A DNA stretch of 64,000 nucleotides from contig NZ_JAEQNE010000006.1 in NCBI RefSeq assembly GCF_016722785.1, positions 124,001 through 188,000 of the forward strand. Direction: 5' to 3'. This document shows, in pieces, positions 1-8,490 of this stretch (position 1 is the stretch's first letter; the number at the start of each line of letters is the position of its first letter). The notes under the pieces are model-generated. The model did no database searches. It was not told where the DNA came from and saw only the letters and a list, made by a program, of their open reading frames with translations. Position numbers and translations under genes: made by a program. The stretch is from Ramlibacter monticola (lineage in GTDB: Bacteria > Pseudomonadota > Gammaproteobacteria > Burkholderiales > Burkholderiaceae_C).

Positions 1-453
1 GATGCCCAGCGAGCCGGCGATGGAGGACACGTTGACGATGCAGCCCTGCGCCGCCTTCAGCTGCGGCAGGCAGGCCCGCGCCATCTGGAAGGCGCCGACT
101 GCATTGACGGCGTAGATGCGCTGGAAAGCCTCCAGGTCCAGCGCGTCCCAGGCGGCGTCGGCGCCGAACACCGACATGCCGGCGTTGTTCACCAGCGCGT
201 CGATGCGGCCCCAGCGCTCCACCGTCGCGGCGGCGAGCGCGCGGCAGTCGGCGTCCTGCGAGACGTCGCCGCGCAGCAGCAGCGTCCCGGCGCCGGCCGC
301 GCGGCACGCGGCCTGGGTGGCCTCGGCCTCGGACTGGCTGCGCGAGTAGTTGATCACCACGTCCCAGCCGCGCCCGGCGAGGATCCGCGCGGTGGCGGCA
401 CCGACGCCGGTGGCGGAGCCCGTGACCAGGGCGACCTTGCGTTGCGTGCTCAT
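1..453 (-). CDS. SDR-family NAD(P)-dependent oxidoreductase (partial, C-terminus outside window)
   Basis: This is the N-terminal part of a short-chain dehydrogenase/reductase; the gene runs off the left edge. The visible protein starts MSTQRKVALVTGSATGVG, giving the glycine-rich TGxxxGxG cofactor loop near residue 11. It later has the NNAG motif and VNVSSIAGS, which contains the catalytic-serine strand. The catalytic YxxxK lies beyond the edge, so activity cannot be confirmed. Its ATG overlaps the stop of the upstream glutathione transferase gene by four bases (ATGA), so the two are probably translationally coupled. It forms the end of a leftward Bug receptor-GST-SDR operon. The substrate is unknown. 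Confidence 0.9.
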   Translation of the reverse strand, partial: MSTQRKVALVTGSATGVGAATARILAGRGWDVVINYSRSQSEAEATQAACRAAGAGTLLLRGDVSQDADCRALAAATVERWGRIDALVNNAGMSVFGADAAWDALDLEAFQRIYAVNAVGAFQMARACLPQLKAAQGCIVNVSSIAGSLGI

Positions 454-1100
454 GGCTTCGCCTGCTCCAGCGCCGCCTTGCGGTCGGCGTTGACCTTCTG
501 CGCCGACGCCCGCTCGCCCACGAATTTCAGGTAGGGCTTGTAGTCGAGGCCGTGGGCCAGCAGCAGGTCCTCGCCATAGATCGTCTTCGTCGCCAGGCCC
601 ACCAGCGGCAAGTCGACGAAGGCGCAGCAGTCCGCCATCGTGAAGCTGTCGCCCGCGGCGTAGGGGGCGAACTTGAGCAGGCGCTGCACCGCGACTATCT
701 TCTGTTCCACCTCCTTGCGGATGCGCGCGGAATTGCCCTCCGACAGCGCCGGCGCGCCGAAGAAGGCGGTGGGATAGAGCTGGCGCGCCGCGATCTCCAG
801 GTGCCAGTCGAGGAAGGTGACGAGCTCGCGCACCTTGGCGGCGGCAAACGGGTCGCGGGGGAGCAACGGTGGATCCGGGTACGTGGCCTCCAGGTACTCC
901 AGGATCACCTGGCTCTCGCACAGGCAGCCCTGCTCCGTCGTGAGGTACGGGATCTTGCCCAGCGGGGAGCCGGCCAGCAGCGCCTCGCCCTTGTCTCGCA
1001 CGCCCGCGTAGCGCTCCTCGAAAGGCACGCCCTTTTCCAGCAGGGCGAGCTTGGCCTTGTTGTAGTAGTTGCTGATGGCGAATCCGTGCAAGGTCAGCAT
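450..1100 (-). CDS. Glutathione S-transferase family protein
   Basis: The 216-residue protein has the normal length of a cytosolic glutathione transferase. Residues 1-78 form the thioredoxin-like N-terminal domain: it begins MLTLHGFAISNYYNKAKLAL, has the cis-proline strand GKIPYL, and has the CESQVILEYLE segment in which Glu-Ser binds the glutathione gamma-glutamyl group. The rest is an all-helical C-terminal domain. The ATG follows a strong GAGGAG ribosome-binding site. The gene lies 10 bases after a Bug-type receptor and overlaps the SDR gene by four bases, suggesting one catabolic or detoxification operon. The family is clear; the substrate is not. Confidence 0.9.
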   Translation of the reverse strand: MLTLHGFAISNYYNKAKLALLEKGVPFEERYAGVRDKGEALLAGSPLGKIPYLTTEQGCLCESQVILEYLEATYPDPPLLPRDPFAAAKVRELVTFLDWHLEIAARQLYPTAFFGAPALSEGNSARIRKEVEQKIVAVQRLLKFAPYAAGDSFTMADCCAFVDLPLVGLATKTIYGEDLLLAHGLDYKPYLKFVGERASAQKVNADRKAALEQAKP

Positions 1101-1110
1101 CGCGTTCTCC

Positions 1111-2088
1111 TCATTCGATCTTGGCGCCGGATTCCTTGACCACCCTGGCCCACTTGCCGGTCTCGGCCAGGATCAGGGCGGCGAGCGCCTCCGGCGTGCC
1201 GGGGTTCGGGTCCAGCCCCAGCTTGGCGAGCTTCTCCTTCACGTCGGGCAGCGCCATCACCTTCAGCGTCTCCGCGTTGATGCGCATCTGCACCTCGCGC
1301 GGAATGCCGGGCGAGCCGAGCAGCGCGAACCAGGAGGTGGCCTCGAACCCGGGCAGGCCCGATTCTGCGATGGTGGGGATGGTGGGCGCCGCCGCCGAAC
1401 GCTGGGCGCTCGTGACGGCGATCGCCTTGATCTTGCCCTCCTGCACCAGCGGCAGCGCCGAAGGCATGTTGTCGAAGATCATCTGGATGCGGCCTCCCAT
1501 CAGGTCGGGGATGGCCTCGGCGCGGCCCTTGTAGGGGATGTGCTGCATCTTCACGCCGGCCAGGGTGTTGAACAGCTCGCCGGACAGGTGGATCGAGGTG
1601 CCGCTGCCCGAGGAGCCGAAGAACAGCTGCTGCTTCTTCGCCAGCTCGATCAGTTCCTTCACGTTGGCCGCCGGCACGTTGTTGTTCACGACCAGCAGGT
1701 TCGGGGTGGAGGCCAGGAAGCTGATCGGCGTGAAGTCCTTGATGTTGTTGTAGGGCATCTTCTGGTACAGCGACGCGTTGATCGCGTGCGTGCCCACGGT
1801 GCCGATCACAAGCGTGTGGCCGTCGCCCGGCGCCTTGGCCACGAGGTCGGCGCCGATGTTGCCGCCGGCGCCCGGCTTGTTCTCCACGGTGATCGGCTGG
1901 CCCAGGGGCGCCCACTTTTCGGCCAGCACGCGCGCCAGCGTGTCGGGCGCGCCGCCGGGCGGGAAGGTGACGACGATGCGAACCGGCCTGGTGGGCCAGG
2001 CGGCGCCCTGGGCGTGGGCCTGCGGCAGCGCGGCGGCGAGGACCAGGCCGGCCAGCGCCACAACGGCGCGGACGCGCGAACGATGCAT
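1111..2088 (-). CDS. Bug/TctC-family periplasmic substrate-binding protein
   Basis: This is a 325-residue tripartite tricarboxylate transporter receptor of the Bug family. I start it at the Met of MHRSRVRAVVALAG because an AGGAG site lies six bases upstream; an in-frame Met 11 codons earlier would put extra residues before the signal peptide. The signal peptide ends near AQG. The mature start WPTRPVRIVVTFPPGGAPD is the classical Bug signature, followed by ENKPGAGGNIGADLVAKAPGDGHTL. No TctA/TctB genes adjoin it, as is usual for orphan Bug receptors in Burkholderiales. It is probably the first gene of an operon with GST and SDR. The ligand, likely a carboxylate, cannot be read from sequence. 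Confidence 0.93.
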   Translation of the reverse strand: MHRSRVRAVVALAGLVLAAALPQAHAQGAAWPTRPVRIVVTFPPGGAPDTLARVLAEKWAPLGQPITVENKPGAGGNIGADLVAKAPGDGHTLVIGTVGTHAINASLYQKMPYNNIKDFTPISFLASTPNLLVVNNNVPAANVKELIELAKKQQLFFGSSGSGTSIHLSGELFNTLAGVKMQHIPYKGRAEAIPDLMGGRIQMIFDNMPSALPLVQEGKIKAIAVTSAQRSAAAPTIPTIAESGLPGFEATSWFALLGSPGIPREVQMRINAETLKVMALPDVKEKLAKLGLDPNPGTPEALAALILAETGKWARVVKESGAKIE

Positions 2089-2203
2089 GCGGAACTCCTG
2101 CTTCGGGTCGTTGGTTGGCATGCAACCATTCTCCCGGCGGGCTGTCCCCCTGCAAATGCTCCTGTGCCCTAGTCCCCGCCGCGACAGCCGCTATCCTCGC
2201 GGG

Positions 2204-2833
2204 ATGCTGCCGCCCGTGCCCTCCCCGGAAGAGCTCCTGCTGCTCCAGCCCTTCCCGCGCATGGGGCTCGATCGCATCGTGGTGGTCGCCAGCGCCAGCG
2301 AAGCCGCGCTCGCCGCCGACGCGCTGCTGCGCGCCGAGGCCTGGGGCTTCGACACCGAATCGAAGCCCACCTTCCAGGCCGGCGAGGCCTCCGAAGGGCC
2401 GCACGTGATCCAGCTCGCCACGCTGGAACGGGCCTTCGTGTTCCAGCTGCACGACGAGGCCTGCCGCGCCGTGGCCGGCGAGCTGCTGGCCCGCGAAGGC
2501 ATCGTCAAGGCGGGCTTCGGCCTGCGCGAGGACCGCAAGCGCATCCAGCACAAGCTGGGCGTCGCCCCGCAGGACGTGCTGGACCTGGACACCGTGTTCC
2601 GGCAGCGCGGCTATCGCCGGCAGATGGGCATCAAGGCGGCGGTGGCGGTGCTGTTCGGGCAGCGCTACCAGAAGTCGAAACGCGCCACCACCTCCAACTG
2701 GGCCCGGCGCGAGCTGTCGGAGTCGCAGCTGCTGTACGCCGCCAACGATGCATGGGCCGCCCTGTGCGTCTACTACGCGCTGCGCGAGACGCTCACTGGA
2801 TCATCTTCCACAGCCGCCCCAGCAGGTCGTTGA
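2204..2833 (+). CDS. RNase D-like 3'-5' exonuclease domain protein
   Basis: This 209-residue protein is essentially one DEDDy 3'-5' exonuclease domain. The acidic metal-binding residues are visible: FDTES (Asp50, Glu52), LREDRKR (Asp110) and the YAAND segment matching Yx3D (Tyr178, Asp182). It lacks the HRDC domains of full-length RNase D, so it resembles the short stand-alone 3'-5' exonucleases of proteobacteria. The substrate may be RNA or single-stranded DNA. The start chosen, MLPPVPSPEE, is the Met nearest the conserved domain. No strong ribosome-binding site is visible. The 3' end overlaps the convergent penicillin-binding protein gene by 41 bases. Confidence 0.87.
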   Translation: MLPPVPSPEELLLLQPFPRMGLDRIVVVASASEAALAADALLRAEAWGFDTESKPTFQAGEASEGPHVIQLATLERAFVFQLHDEACRAVAGELLAREGIVKAGFGLREDRKRIQHKLGVAPQDVLDLDTVFRQRGYRRQMGIKAAVAVLFGQRYQKSKRATTSNWARRELSESQLLYAANDAWAALCVYYALRETLTGSSSTAAPAGR

Positions 2834-4823
2834 CGATCTCCGGCACCGGCACCGGGGCAGGTTCCGGCGGCTTCGCCCGCGGCCGCGGGATGTCGAATTC
2901 GACGCGGCCGTCCACCAGCCGCGAGCGCAGCGCGTGCATGAAGAAGTCGCCCACGATCGGCAGGGCGCTGCGGGCGCCCTGGCCCCAGCTGTCGCCCATC
3001 GTGATGCGGTTGTCGTTGAAGCCGACCCAGGCGCCCGCCACCAGCTGCGGGTGCATCAGGATGAACCAGCCGTCGCTGTTGTCCTGCGTGGTGCCGGTCT
3101 TGCCGGCGACGTCGGCCTGGATGCCGTAGCGGGTGCGGATGGCGGTGCCGGTGCCCTCGTCGACCACGCCGCGCATCACGTTCACGAGCTGCAGGGCGAG
3201 CGGCCGGGGCATCGCCTCCACGCCCTTCGGGCGCGTGAACAGCGCCAGGGTGTGGCCCTTGCGGTCCTCCACCGACGCGATCAGCTGCGGCTCGCCGAGG
3301 TAGCGGCCGTCGTTGGCGAGCGTGCCGTAGGCGGTGACCATCTCGCGCAGCGTCACCGGGCTGGTGCCCAGCGCCAGCGAGGGCACCGGGTCCAGCTTGC
3401 TCTCGCGCACGCCGAGGTTCCAGGCGAGGTCCACGACGCGCGACGGGCCGACCTTCTGCATCACCTGCGCGGTGATGCTGTTGCGCGACTGCACGAGGCC
3501 GTCGCGCAGCGTCATCGGCTGGTTGGTGGGCGGGGTGGAGTCGCGCGGGCTCCAGACGGCGCCGCCGCGGTCGCGGATCGCCACCGGCTGGTCGACGAAC
3601 ACGTCCTCCGGCATCATGCCGATCCCGAAGGCGGCCCCGTAGACGAAGGGCTTGAAGGTGGAACCGGGCTGACGGCGCGCCTGGTTCACGTGGTCGAACT
3701 GCTCCTGCGCGTAGTCGGCGCTGCCCACCCAGGCCTTGACCTGGGCGCTGCGCGGGTCGATGGCCACGAAGCCGGCCTGCAGCACCGCGCGTTCCTCGTC
3801 GCGGCGCCGCGCGCGGTCGACGATCCCCTGCAGTTGCGCGAGCTGCCGCGCCACCGCCTGGTTGGCTGCCTTCTGCAGCCGGGTGTCGATGGTGGTGCGC
3901 ACCACCAGGCCGTCGGCGTAGATGTCGTAATCCTCGCGGTCGGCCCAGGAGATCAGCCACTTGCGGACCTGCTGCGCGACGTGCGGCGCGATGCCGACGG
4001 GCTCGGTCTGGCGCTCGAAGTCGAGGCGCACCGGCCGCGCCGCCAGCACCTGCGCGCGCTGCGCGTCCAGCTTGCCGCGCTTGACCATCTGCGCCAGCAC
4101 CGTGTTGCGGCGCGCGCGGGCCCGCTCGGGGTTGAGCACCGGGTTGTAGTAGCTCGTGCCCTTGAGCATGCCGATCAGCGTGGCCGCCTCCAGCACGTCG
4201 AGCCGGTCGGCGGACTTGTCGAAGTAGGTCCGCGCGGCCATCTCGATGCCGAAGGCGTTGTAGAGGAAGGGGACCGTGTTGAGGTAGGTCTCCAGGATCT
4301 CCTGCTTGGAGTAGATCGCCTCGATCTTGAGCGCGGTGATCGCCTCCTTGGCCTTGCGGGTGAGCGAGGGCGCGCGGCCGATCTCCTGCGGATAGAGGTT
4401 GCGCGCGAGCTGCTGCGTGAGGGTGGAGCCGCCCTGGCGCTCGCCACGCAGCGTGTTCAGGAGGGCGGCGCCGGTGCGGCGCAGGTCGATGCCGTGGTGC
4501 TCGTAGAAGCGGTGGTCCTCGGTGGCGATCAGCGCGTCCACCACCGGTTTGGAGACCTTGGCCAGCGGCACCCACTGGCGGTTGACGCGCTTGAACTCGG
4601 CCAGCACCACGCCGTCGGCCGACATCACCACCGTCGGCACTTCCGACTTGGCCTTGCGCAGGTCGGAGATGCTGGGCGTGAAGGGGATCAGCGCGAGCAG
4701 GTAGACGAGCAGCAGCGTGGGCAGCAGCAGCGCCGAGCGCACCGGGTAGCGCCGCACGAGTTCGCGCACGCGGCGCCAGAGTTCGACGGCCCGGGCCTGG
4801 GCCCGGGCAAGGGCCGGATTCAT
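2793..4823 (-). CDS. Class A penicillin-binding protein (bifunctional transglycosylase/transpeptidase)
   Basis: This 676-residue inner-membrane enzyme polymerises and cross-links peptidoglycan. One membrane segment lies near residues 28-48. The GT51 glycosyltransferase domain shows TEDHRFYEHHG (catalytic Glu102) and RQGGSTLTQQLARNL (129-143). The transpeptidase domain has the nucleophile motif STFK (Ser388-Lys391), SRN (446-448) and KTGTT (575-579). All catalytic residues are therefore present. It is somewhat shorter than Escherichia coli PBP1a and lacks the long inserted domain. The start MNPALARAQA fits the short cytoplasmic tail. It overlaps the convergent RNase D-like gene at its 3' end. 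Confidence 0.93.
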   Translation of the reverse strand: MNPALARAQARAVELWRRVRELVRRYPVRSALLLPTLLLVYLLALIPFTPSISDLRKAKSEVPTVVMSADGVVLAEFKRVNRQWVPLAKVSKPVVDALIATEDHRFYEHHGIDLRRTGAALLNTLRGERQGGSTLTQQLARNLYPQEIGRAPSLTRKAKEAITALKIEAIYSKQEILETYLNTVPFLYNAFGIEMAARTYFDKSADRLDVLEAATLIGMLKGTSYYNPVLNPERARARRNTVLAQMVKRGKLDAQRAQVLAARPVRLDFERQTEPVGIAPHVAQQVRKWLISWADREDYDIYADGLVVRTTIDTRLQKAANQAVARQLAQLQGIVDRARRRDEERAVLQAGFVAIDPRSAQVKAWVGSADYAQEQFDHVNQARRQPGSTFKPFVYGAAFGIGMMPEDVFVDQPVAIRDRGGAVWSPRDSTPPTNQPMTLRDGLVQSRNSITAQVMQKVGPSRVVDLAWNLGVRESKLDPVPSLALGTSPVTLREMVTAYGTLANDGRYLGEPQLIASVEDRKGHTLALFTRPKGVEAMPRPLALQLVNVMRGVVDEGTGTAIRTRYGIQADVAGKTGTTQDNSDGWFILMHPQLVAGAWVGFNDNRITMGDSWGQGARSALPIVGDFFMHALRSRLVDGRVEFDIPRPRAKPPEPAPVPVPEIVNDLLGRLWKMIQ

Positions 4824-4915
4824 CCGAGGGAATCTAGGAGAGGAGGGTTACTGGACGGTGTAGGACTCGGGCGCGTCGGCAACAGTTCAGCTCACGTCGT
4901 AAGGGCATGTTTAGC

Positions 4916-5281
4916 TCAGCCGCCGGCCCGCTTCACCTTGAGGCCGCGCTGCTGCAGCAGGGCCATGACCTTGTCCACGTGGTCGCCCTGGACCTCGATG
5001 GTACCGTCCCGGACGGTGCCGCCGCTGCCGCAGGTCGCCTTCAGCTCCTGGCCCAGTTTCGCCAGGGCGGCGGCGTCGCCGGGGGCGCCGCGCACCACCG
5101 TCACCGCCTTGCCGCCGCGGCCCTTGGTCTCGCGCAGGACGCGCACGATGCCGTCGGCGGGCGCGGCCGGCGTGGCGGCCTTGCTGCAGTTGCATTGCGC
5201 CAGCGGGCGCCGGCAGCCGGGGCACATGCGGCCGCCCTCGGTGGAGTACACCAGGCCGCCGGTGGGAGAGCGCGATTTCAT
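4916..5281 (-). CDS. yciH: SUI1/YciH-family translation initiation factor
   Basis: This 121-residue protein carries the SUI1 (eIF1-like) fold in its C-terminal 80 residues. Signature segments are RETKGRGGKAVTVVRG and CGSGGTVRDGTIEVQGDH. The N-terminus contains a small cysteine cluster, MCPGCRRPLAQCNC, commonly found in proteobacterial YciH. Bacterial YciH is thought to influence start-codon selection on the 30S subunit, but its role is not fully settled. The upstream 5'-flank has only a weak ribosome-binding site. It stands alone between the PBP and cytochrome genes. Confidence 0.92.
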   Translation of the reverse strand: MKSRSPTGGLVYSTEGGRMCPGCRRPLAQCNCSKAATPAAPADGIVRVLRETKGRGGKAVTVVRGAPGDAAALAKLGQELKATCGSGGTVRDGTIEVQGDHVDKVMALLQQRGLKVKRAGG

Positions 5282-5312
5282 GACGGCCGCAGTATGCCTG
5301 CGGCCGCAGCGC

Positions 5313-5624
5313 TCACTGCGCCGCCTGCTGGCGCGGGAAGCGGTACACCGTCTCGTTCAGGTGGCGGGCGACCGCCTCGACGTCGTCCTCGTTCCACTGC
5401 AGGCGGGCGTCGCCCTGCCAGTGCCGCACCCAGGCCTTCAGCGTTTCCCAGTCACGCGCCTGGCGCCGGTCGCGCCAGTGCATCTGGCTGGTGTGGCATT
5501 CGACGCAGTGCGTCGTGTACAGCAGTAGTCCGCGCGAAGGCGAGGCCTGCGCGTGCGCGCCGGCGGCCGCCAGGAGCACCGCGGGCGCGACCAGCAGCGG
5601 CGGGAGAAGGCGCATGGAAGGCAT
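5313..5624 (-). CDS. Small periplasmic c-type cytochrome
   Basis: This 103-residue secreted protein begins with a signal peptide (MRLLPPLLVAPAVLLAAAGAHA, cleavage near AHA/Q). A single heme-attachment motif, CVECH, follows at the start of the mature chain (LLYTTHCVECHTSQMHWRD). It is shorter than a standard class I cytochrome c, and I do not see a typical axial Met motif, so the sixth ligand is uncertain. Two in-frame Met codons three residues apart are possible starts. It lies 44 bases downstream of a tiny membrane-peptide ORF and the hydrolase gene on the same strand. The redox partner is unknown. Confidence 0.87.
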   Translation of the reverse strand: MPSMRLLPPLLVAPAVLLAAAGAHAQASPSRGLLLYTTHCVECHTSQMHWRDRRQARDWETLKAWVRHWQGDARLQWNEDDVEAVARHLNETVYRFPRQQAAQ

Positions 5625-5667
5625 GCTTCCATGCTAGGCGCCGGGCGGAACGTCCCCTTGCGGCAGA

Positions 5668-5775
5668 TCAACGCCTGCGCCCGGAGCGCGCGAGCACCCA
5701 TTCGAGCAACACCAGCGCGCCGGCGATCCCCAGCGCCCACAGGGCCGCGGCCGCCTCCAGGTCGAGGATGTCCAT
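5668..5775 (-). CDS. Putative 35-residue single-pass membrane peptide
   Basis: A short ORF starts 9 bases after the hydrolase stop and is preceded by a GGGAGGAACC ribosome-binding site directly upstream of its ATG. It encodes MDILDLEAAAALWALGIAGA followed by LVLLEWVLARSGRRR. That is an acidic N-terminus, one hydrophobic helix of about 20 residues and a basic tail, a typical small inner-membrane protein with N-out or N-in topology undetermined. No homologue is recognised. The clean Shine-Dalgarno, tight spacing and membrane-helix composition support translation, but a chance ORF cannot be excluded in DNA this GC-rich. Confidence 0.55.
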   Translation of the reverse strand: MDILDLEAAAALWALGIAGALVLLEWVLARSGRRR

Positions 5776-5784
5776 GGTTCCTCC

Positions 5785-6837
5785 CTAGCCGGGCAGCCGG
5801 CCCGCGTCGGACAGCGCCATGCAGCCCACCGCTCCCTCGATGCCGCCCGGATAGGACTTGCGCTCCGGTTCGCCCGGCTGCAGGTCCGCTTCGGAGCGGA
5901 ACAGGCGGCCGAACAGGCGGCGGCTCTCGGCGCCCAGCCCATCGACGAAGTAGCGGTGGCCGGCGCTGCCGGCCTGCGCGCTCGGGAAGCCGATGTAGCG
6001 GAAGCCCGGGCCCTGCAGCAGCTCCGTGCCGGGGTCGGCGCCCAGCTTCGCCTGCTTGCGGCCGTCCGCCACGAAGGCGCCGGCCAGCACGCTGTCGCCC
6101 CGGTTGAAGGTGATGAAGGTGCGGCCGCGGGGACGCAGCTGGTGCATCCAGCCGCGGTGGCCGTCGGCACGCACGCAGGGCGCGAGCAGCACCACGTTGT
6201 GGGCCGCGCCGATCGCCTCGCTGGCGCCGGGCACCTCCAGCGCGTACTGCAGGAGGTGCGCGCCCAGTCCGTGGGCGGCGAGGGTGAAGGGCTGCGCGTT
6301 GGAGATCAGGCGCGCGGTCGCCAGCATGCGCAGGCACCTGGCGAGCGCATCGACCGACTCCTGCGCGTTGGTCCGCGCCTGCCGGTAGCGGCGCGCCAGC
6401 GCCTGGCCCGCGGGCTCGGCGCGGTTGGCGCCCTTGAGCCCGGCGAGCTCCAGTTCCTCCGCGGGCGCGTCGGCCGCGGCCAGGTTCGGCAGCGGCTGGC
6501 CGTCGCATTGCAAGCCTTCGGCGGGCCAGGAGAAGCCGACCACCTCCACCCCGTATTCGGCCTCCAGCGCGGCGCAGCGCGCGAAGCAGGCGGCCGGCGT
6601 GCTGGCGTGGTCGTGGAGGTAGAACAGCACCGGCCGGGACCCGCCCAGGAGGGGCAGCAGCAGGTCGAGGGAGTCCCGGTCCGTCACGTCGTCGTCGAGG
6701 CGGGAGAGCGCCCAGCGGCCACCGGCGTCGCGCGCCACGGCGGCGACGGCGACGCGGTTGCCTCCCGGGGTGAAGCTGCGCTGGAACGCGGCCGCCCCCG
6801 ACTCGGGCACAAGGTCGCGGTTCGTGAAGACGAGCAT
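5785..6837 (-). CDS. Alpha/beta-hydrolase-like protein (DUF900-type esterase fold)
   Basis: This 350-residue protein lacks a signal peptide. It contains PVLFYLHDHAS, VVGFSWPAEG and the nucleophile-elbow-like segment FTLAAHGLGAHLL, an arrangement seen in the DUF900 family of alpha/beta hydrolases. The elbow reads AHGLG rather than GHSxG, so the usual catalytic Ser is replaced by Gly and the protein may be non-catalytic. The start has a perfect AGGAGG site. Downstream on the same strand are a tiny membrane peptide and a cytochrome c. No function is assigned. Confidence 0.7.
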   Translation of the reverse strand: MLVFTNRDLVPESGAAAFQRSFTPGGNRVAVAAVARDAGGRWALSRLDDDVTDRDSLDLLLPLLGGSRPVLFYLHDHASTPAACFARCAALEAEYGVEVVGFSWPAEGLQCDGQPLPNLAAADAPAEELELAGLKGANRAEPAGQALARRYRQARTNAQESVDALARCLRMLATARLISNAQPFTLAAHGLGAHLLQYALEVPGASEAIGAAHNVVLLAPCVRADGHRGWMHQLRPRGRTFITFNRGDSVLAGAFVADGRKQAKLGADPGTELLQGPGFRYIGFPSAQAGSAGHRYFVDGLGAESRRLFGRLFRSEADLQPGEPERKSYPGGIEGAVGCMALSDAGRLPG

Positions 6838-7036
6838 GGCGTTCCTCCTGCGGATGCGGGCAGTGTGCGCGGCGGGCGCCGGCCTGTCCTCGCCTCAACG
6901 GGCGGTCCGCCATCGGCCGGATGGCGGAAATCCATGGCGCGGCAGGGGGGTTCTCCCTAGAACCGGGCCGGGGCACCAAGGCTAGATTGCAGTCCGAGTC
7001 GCTGCATCACCCCTTCACCGCGACCAGGAGACCACC

Positions 7037-8020
7037 ATGCCCCGTCCTTCCCGCCGCACGCTGATCGCCGGCGCGTTCGCCGCCGTTGCCCTGGCCGCTG
7101 CCGCCCTCCCGGCCGCAGCGCAGAACTGGCCCTCGCGGCCGATCCAGCTGATCGTGCCCTGGGGCGCCGGCGGCGGCACCGACGCCACGGCCCGCATCCT
7201 GGGCAGCCTGATGGAGAAGGAGCTGGGCCAGCCGGTGACCGTGGTGAACCGCACCGGCGGCAGCGGCGTGGTCGGCCACGCGGCGATCGCCTCGGCCGCG
7301 CCGGACGGCTACACGATCGGCCTGGCCACGGTCGAAATCGGCATGATGCACTGGCAGGGTCTCACCGAGCTGAGCGGCGCCTCGTACACGCCGATCGGGC
7401 TCGTCAACGCCGACCCGGCGGGCATCCAGGTGCGCGCCGACGCGCCCTACAAGACCGTGCAGGACCTGCTGGCGGCCATCAAGGCGAACCCGGGCAAGTT
7501 CAAGGCGTCGGGCACCGGCCAGGGCGGCATCTGGCACCTGGCGCTGGCGGGCCTGCTGAAGGACCAGAAGATCGACCCGGCCTCCGTTCCCTGGGTGCCG
7601 AGCAACGGCGCGGCGCCGGGCCTGCAGGACATGGTGGCGGGCGGCATCGAGATCGCGCCGGTGTCGCTGCCGGAAGCGCGCTCGCTGATCGACGCCGGCA
7701 AGGTGAAGAGCCTGGCCATCATGAACGACAAGCCGGCGGCGCTCTACCCCAACGTGCCGACGCTGAAGGCGGCACTGGGCAGCGACTGGACCATGGCCGC
7801 CTGGCGCGGCATCGTCGCGCCCAAGGGCATCCCCGCCGACGCGCGCGACAAGCTTTCCGCCGTGGTGCGCAAGGTGGCCAACAGCAAGGAGTACCAGGAC
7901 TTCATGGCCAGCCGCGGCTTCGGCGTGGTCTACGCGGGGCCGGAGGACTTCGGCAAGTTCATGGCGAAGTCGGACGCGGAACTGGGGGCGACGATGAAGG
8001 CGGTGGGCATCGCGAAGTGA
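7037..8020 (+). CDS. tctC: TctC-type tricarboxylate transporter receptor
   Basis: This 327-residue periplasmic receptor opens a tctCBA operon. Its signal peptide (MPRPSRRTLIAGAFAAVALA, cleavage near AAAQ) carries twin arginines but the RR context is weak for Tat. The mature start NWPSRPIQLIVPWGAGGGTDA is the Bug/TctC signature, and NRTGGSGVVGHAAIASAAPDGYTI is the second one. An AGGAG site lies six bases before the ATG. The stop overlaps tctB by four bases (GTGA). With the membrane subunits encoded next to it, this is a complete secondary transporter for a carboxylate, using an ion gradient. Confidence 0.94.
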   Translation: MPRPSRRTLIAGAFAAVALAAAALPAAAQNWPSRPIQLIVPWGAGGGTDATARILGSLMEKELGQPVTVVNRTGGSGVVGHAAIASAAPDGYTIGLATVEIGMMHWQGLTELSGASYTPIGLVNADPAGIQVRADAPYKTVQDLLAAIKANPGKFKASGTGQGGIWHLALAGLLKDQKIDPASVPWVPSNGAAPGLQDMVAGGIEIAPVSLPEARSLIDAGKVKSLAIMNDKPAALYPNVPTLKAALGSDWTMAAWRGIVAPKGIPADARDKLSAVVRKVANSKEYQDFMASRGFGVVYAGPEDFGKFMAKSDAELGATMKAVGIAK

Positions 8021-8490
8021 AGCTGAACGACGCGATCTTCGGCCTGCTGCTCATGGCCCTGGGCGCGGCCGTGCTGGTCGCGATCCAGGGTTATCCGAAG
8101 ATCCCCGGCCAGCCGGTCGGGCCCGCCCTCTTCCCCGGCCTGATCGCCGCCGGCCTGTGCATCTGCGGCGTGCTGCTGGTCGCGCGCGGCTGGCGCGCAC
8201 GCGCGACGCAGCCCTGGCTGGCGTGGGACGCCTGGGTGCGCTCGCCGCGCCACCTGCTGGCGCTGGCGGTGCTGCTCGGATCGGTCGTCTTCTACATCCT
8301 GGCGGTCGACCGGCTCGGCTTCCTGGTCACGGCCACGCTGATCCTCGCCGCCCTGTTCCTCGTGCTGCGCGTGCCGCCGGTGCGCGCGGTGGGCATCGCG
8401 CTCGTCGCCACGCTGCTGGTCCACCTGGCCTTCTACAAGCTGCTGCGCGTGCCGCTGCCCTGGGGCGTGCTGACGGGAGTCGCCTGGTGA
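8017..8490 (+). CDS. tctB: TctB small permease subunit
   Basis: This 157-residue membrane protein has about four hydrophobic helices, with the family signature near the N-terminus (MKLNDAIFGLLLMALGAAVL) and the segment YPKIPGQPVGPALFPGLIA. It is the small subunit of the tripartite tricarboxylate transporter. The GTG start overlaps the tctC stop and its own stop overlaps the GTG of tctA, both by four bases, indicating coupled translation of the three subunits. Confidence 0.92.
   Translation: MKLNDAIFGLLLMALGAAVLVAIQGYPKIPGQPVGPALFPGLIAAGLCICGVLLVARGWRARATQPWLAWDAWVRSPRHLLALAVLLGSVVFYILAVDRLGFLVTATLILAALFLVLRVPPVRAVGIALVATLLVHLAFYKLLRVPLPWGVLTGVAW

Noticed and set aside
552..1139. Rightward frame opposite the GST gene
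   Set aside because: It is antisense to a well-supported enzyme and its residues are rich in the arginine and alanine typical of shadow frames in GC-rich DNA.
2204..2833. Full-length RNase D
   Set aside because: HRDC domains are absent and the protein is about half the length.
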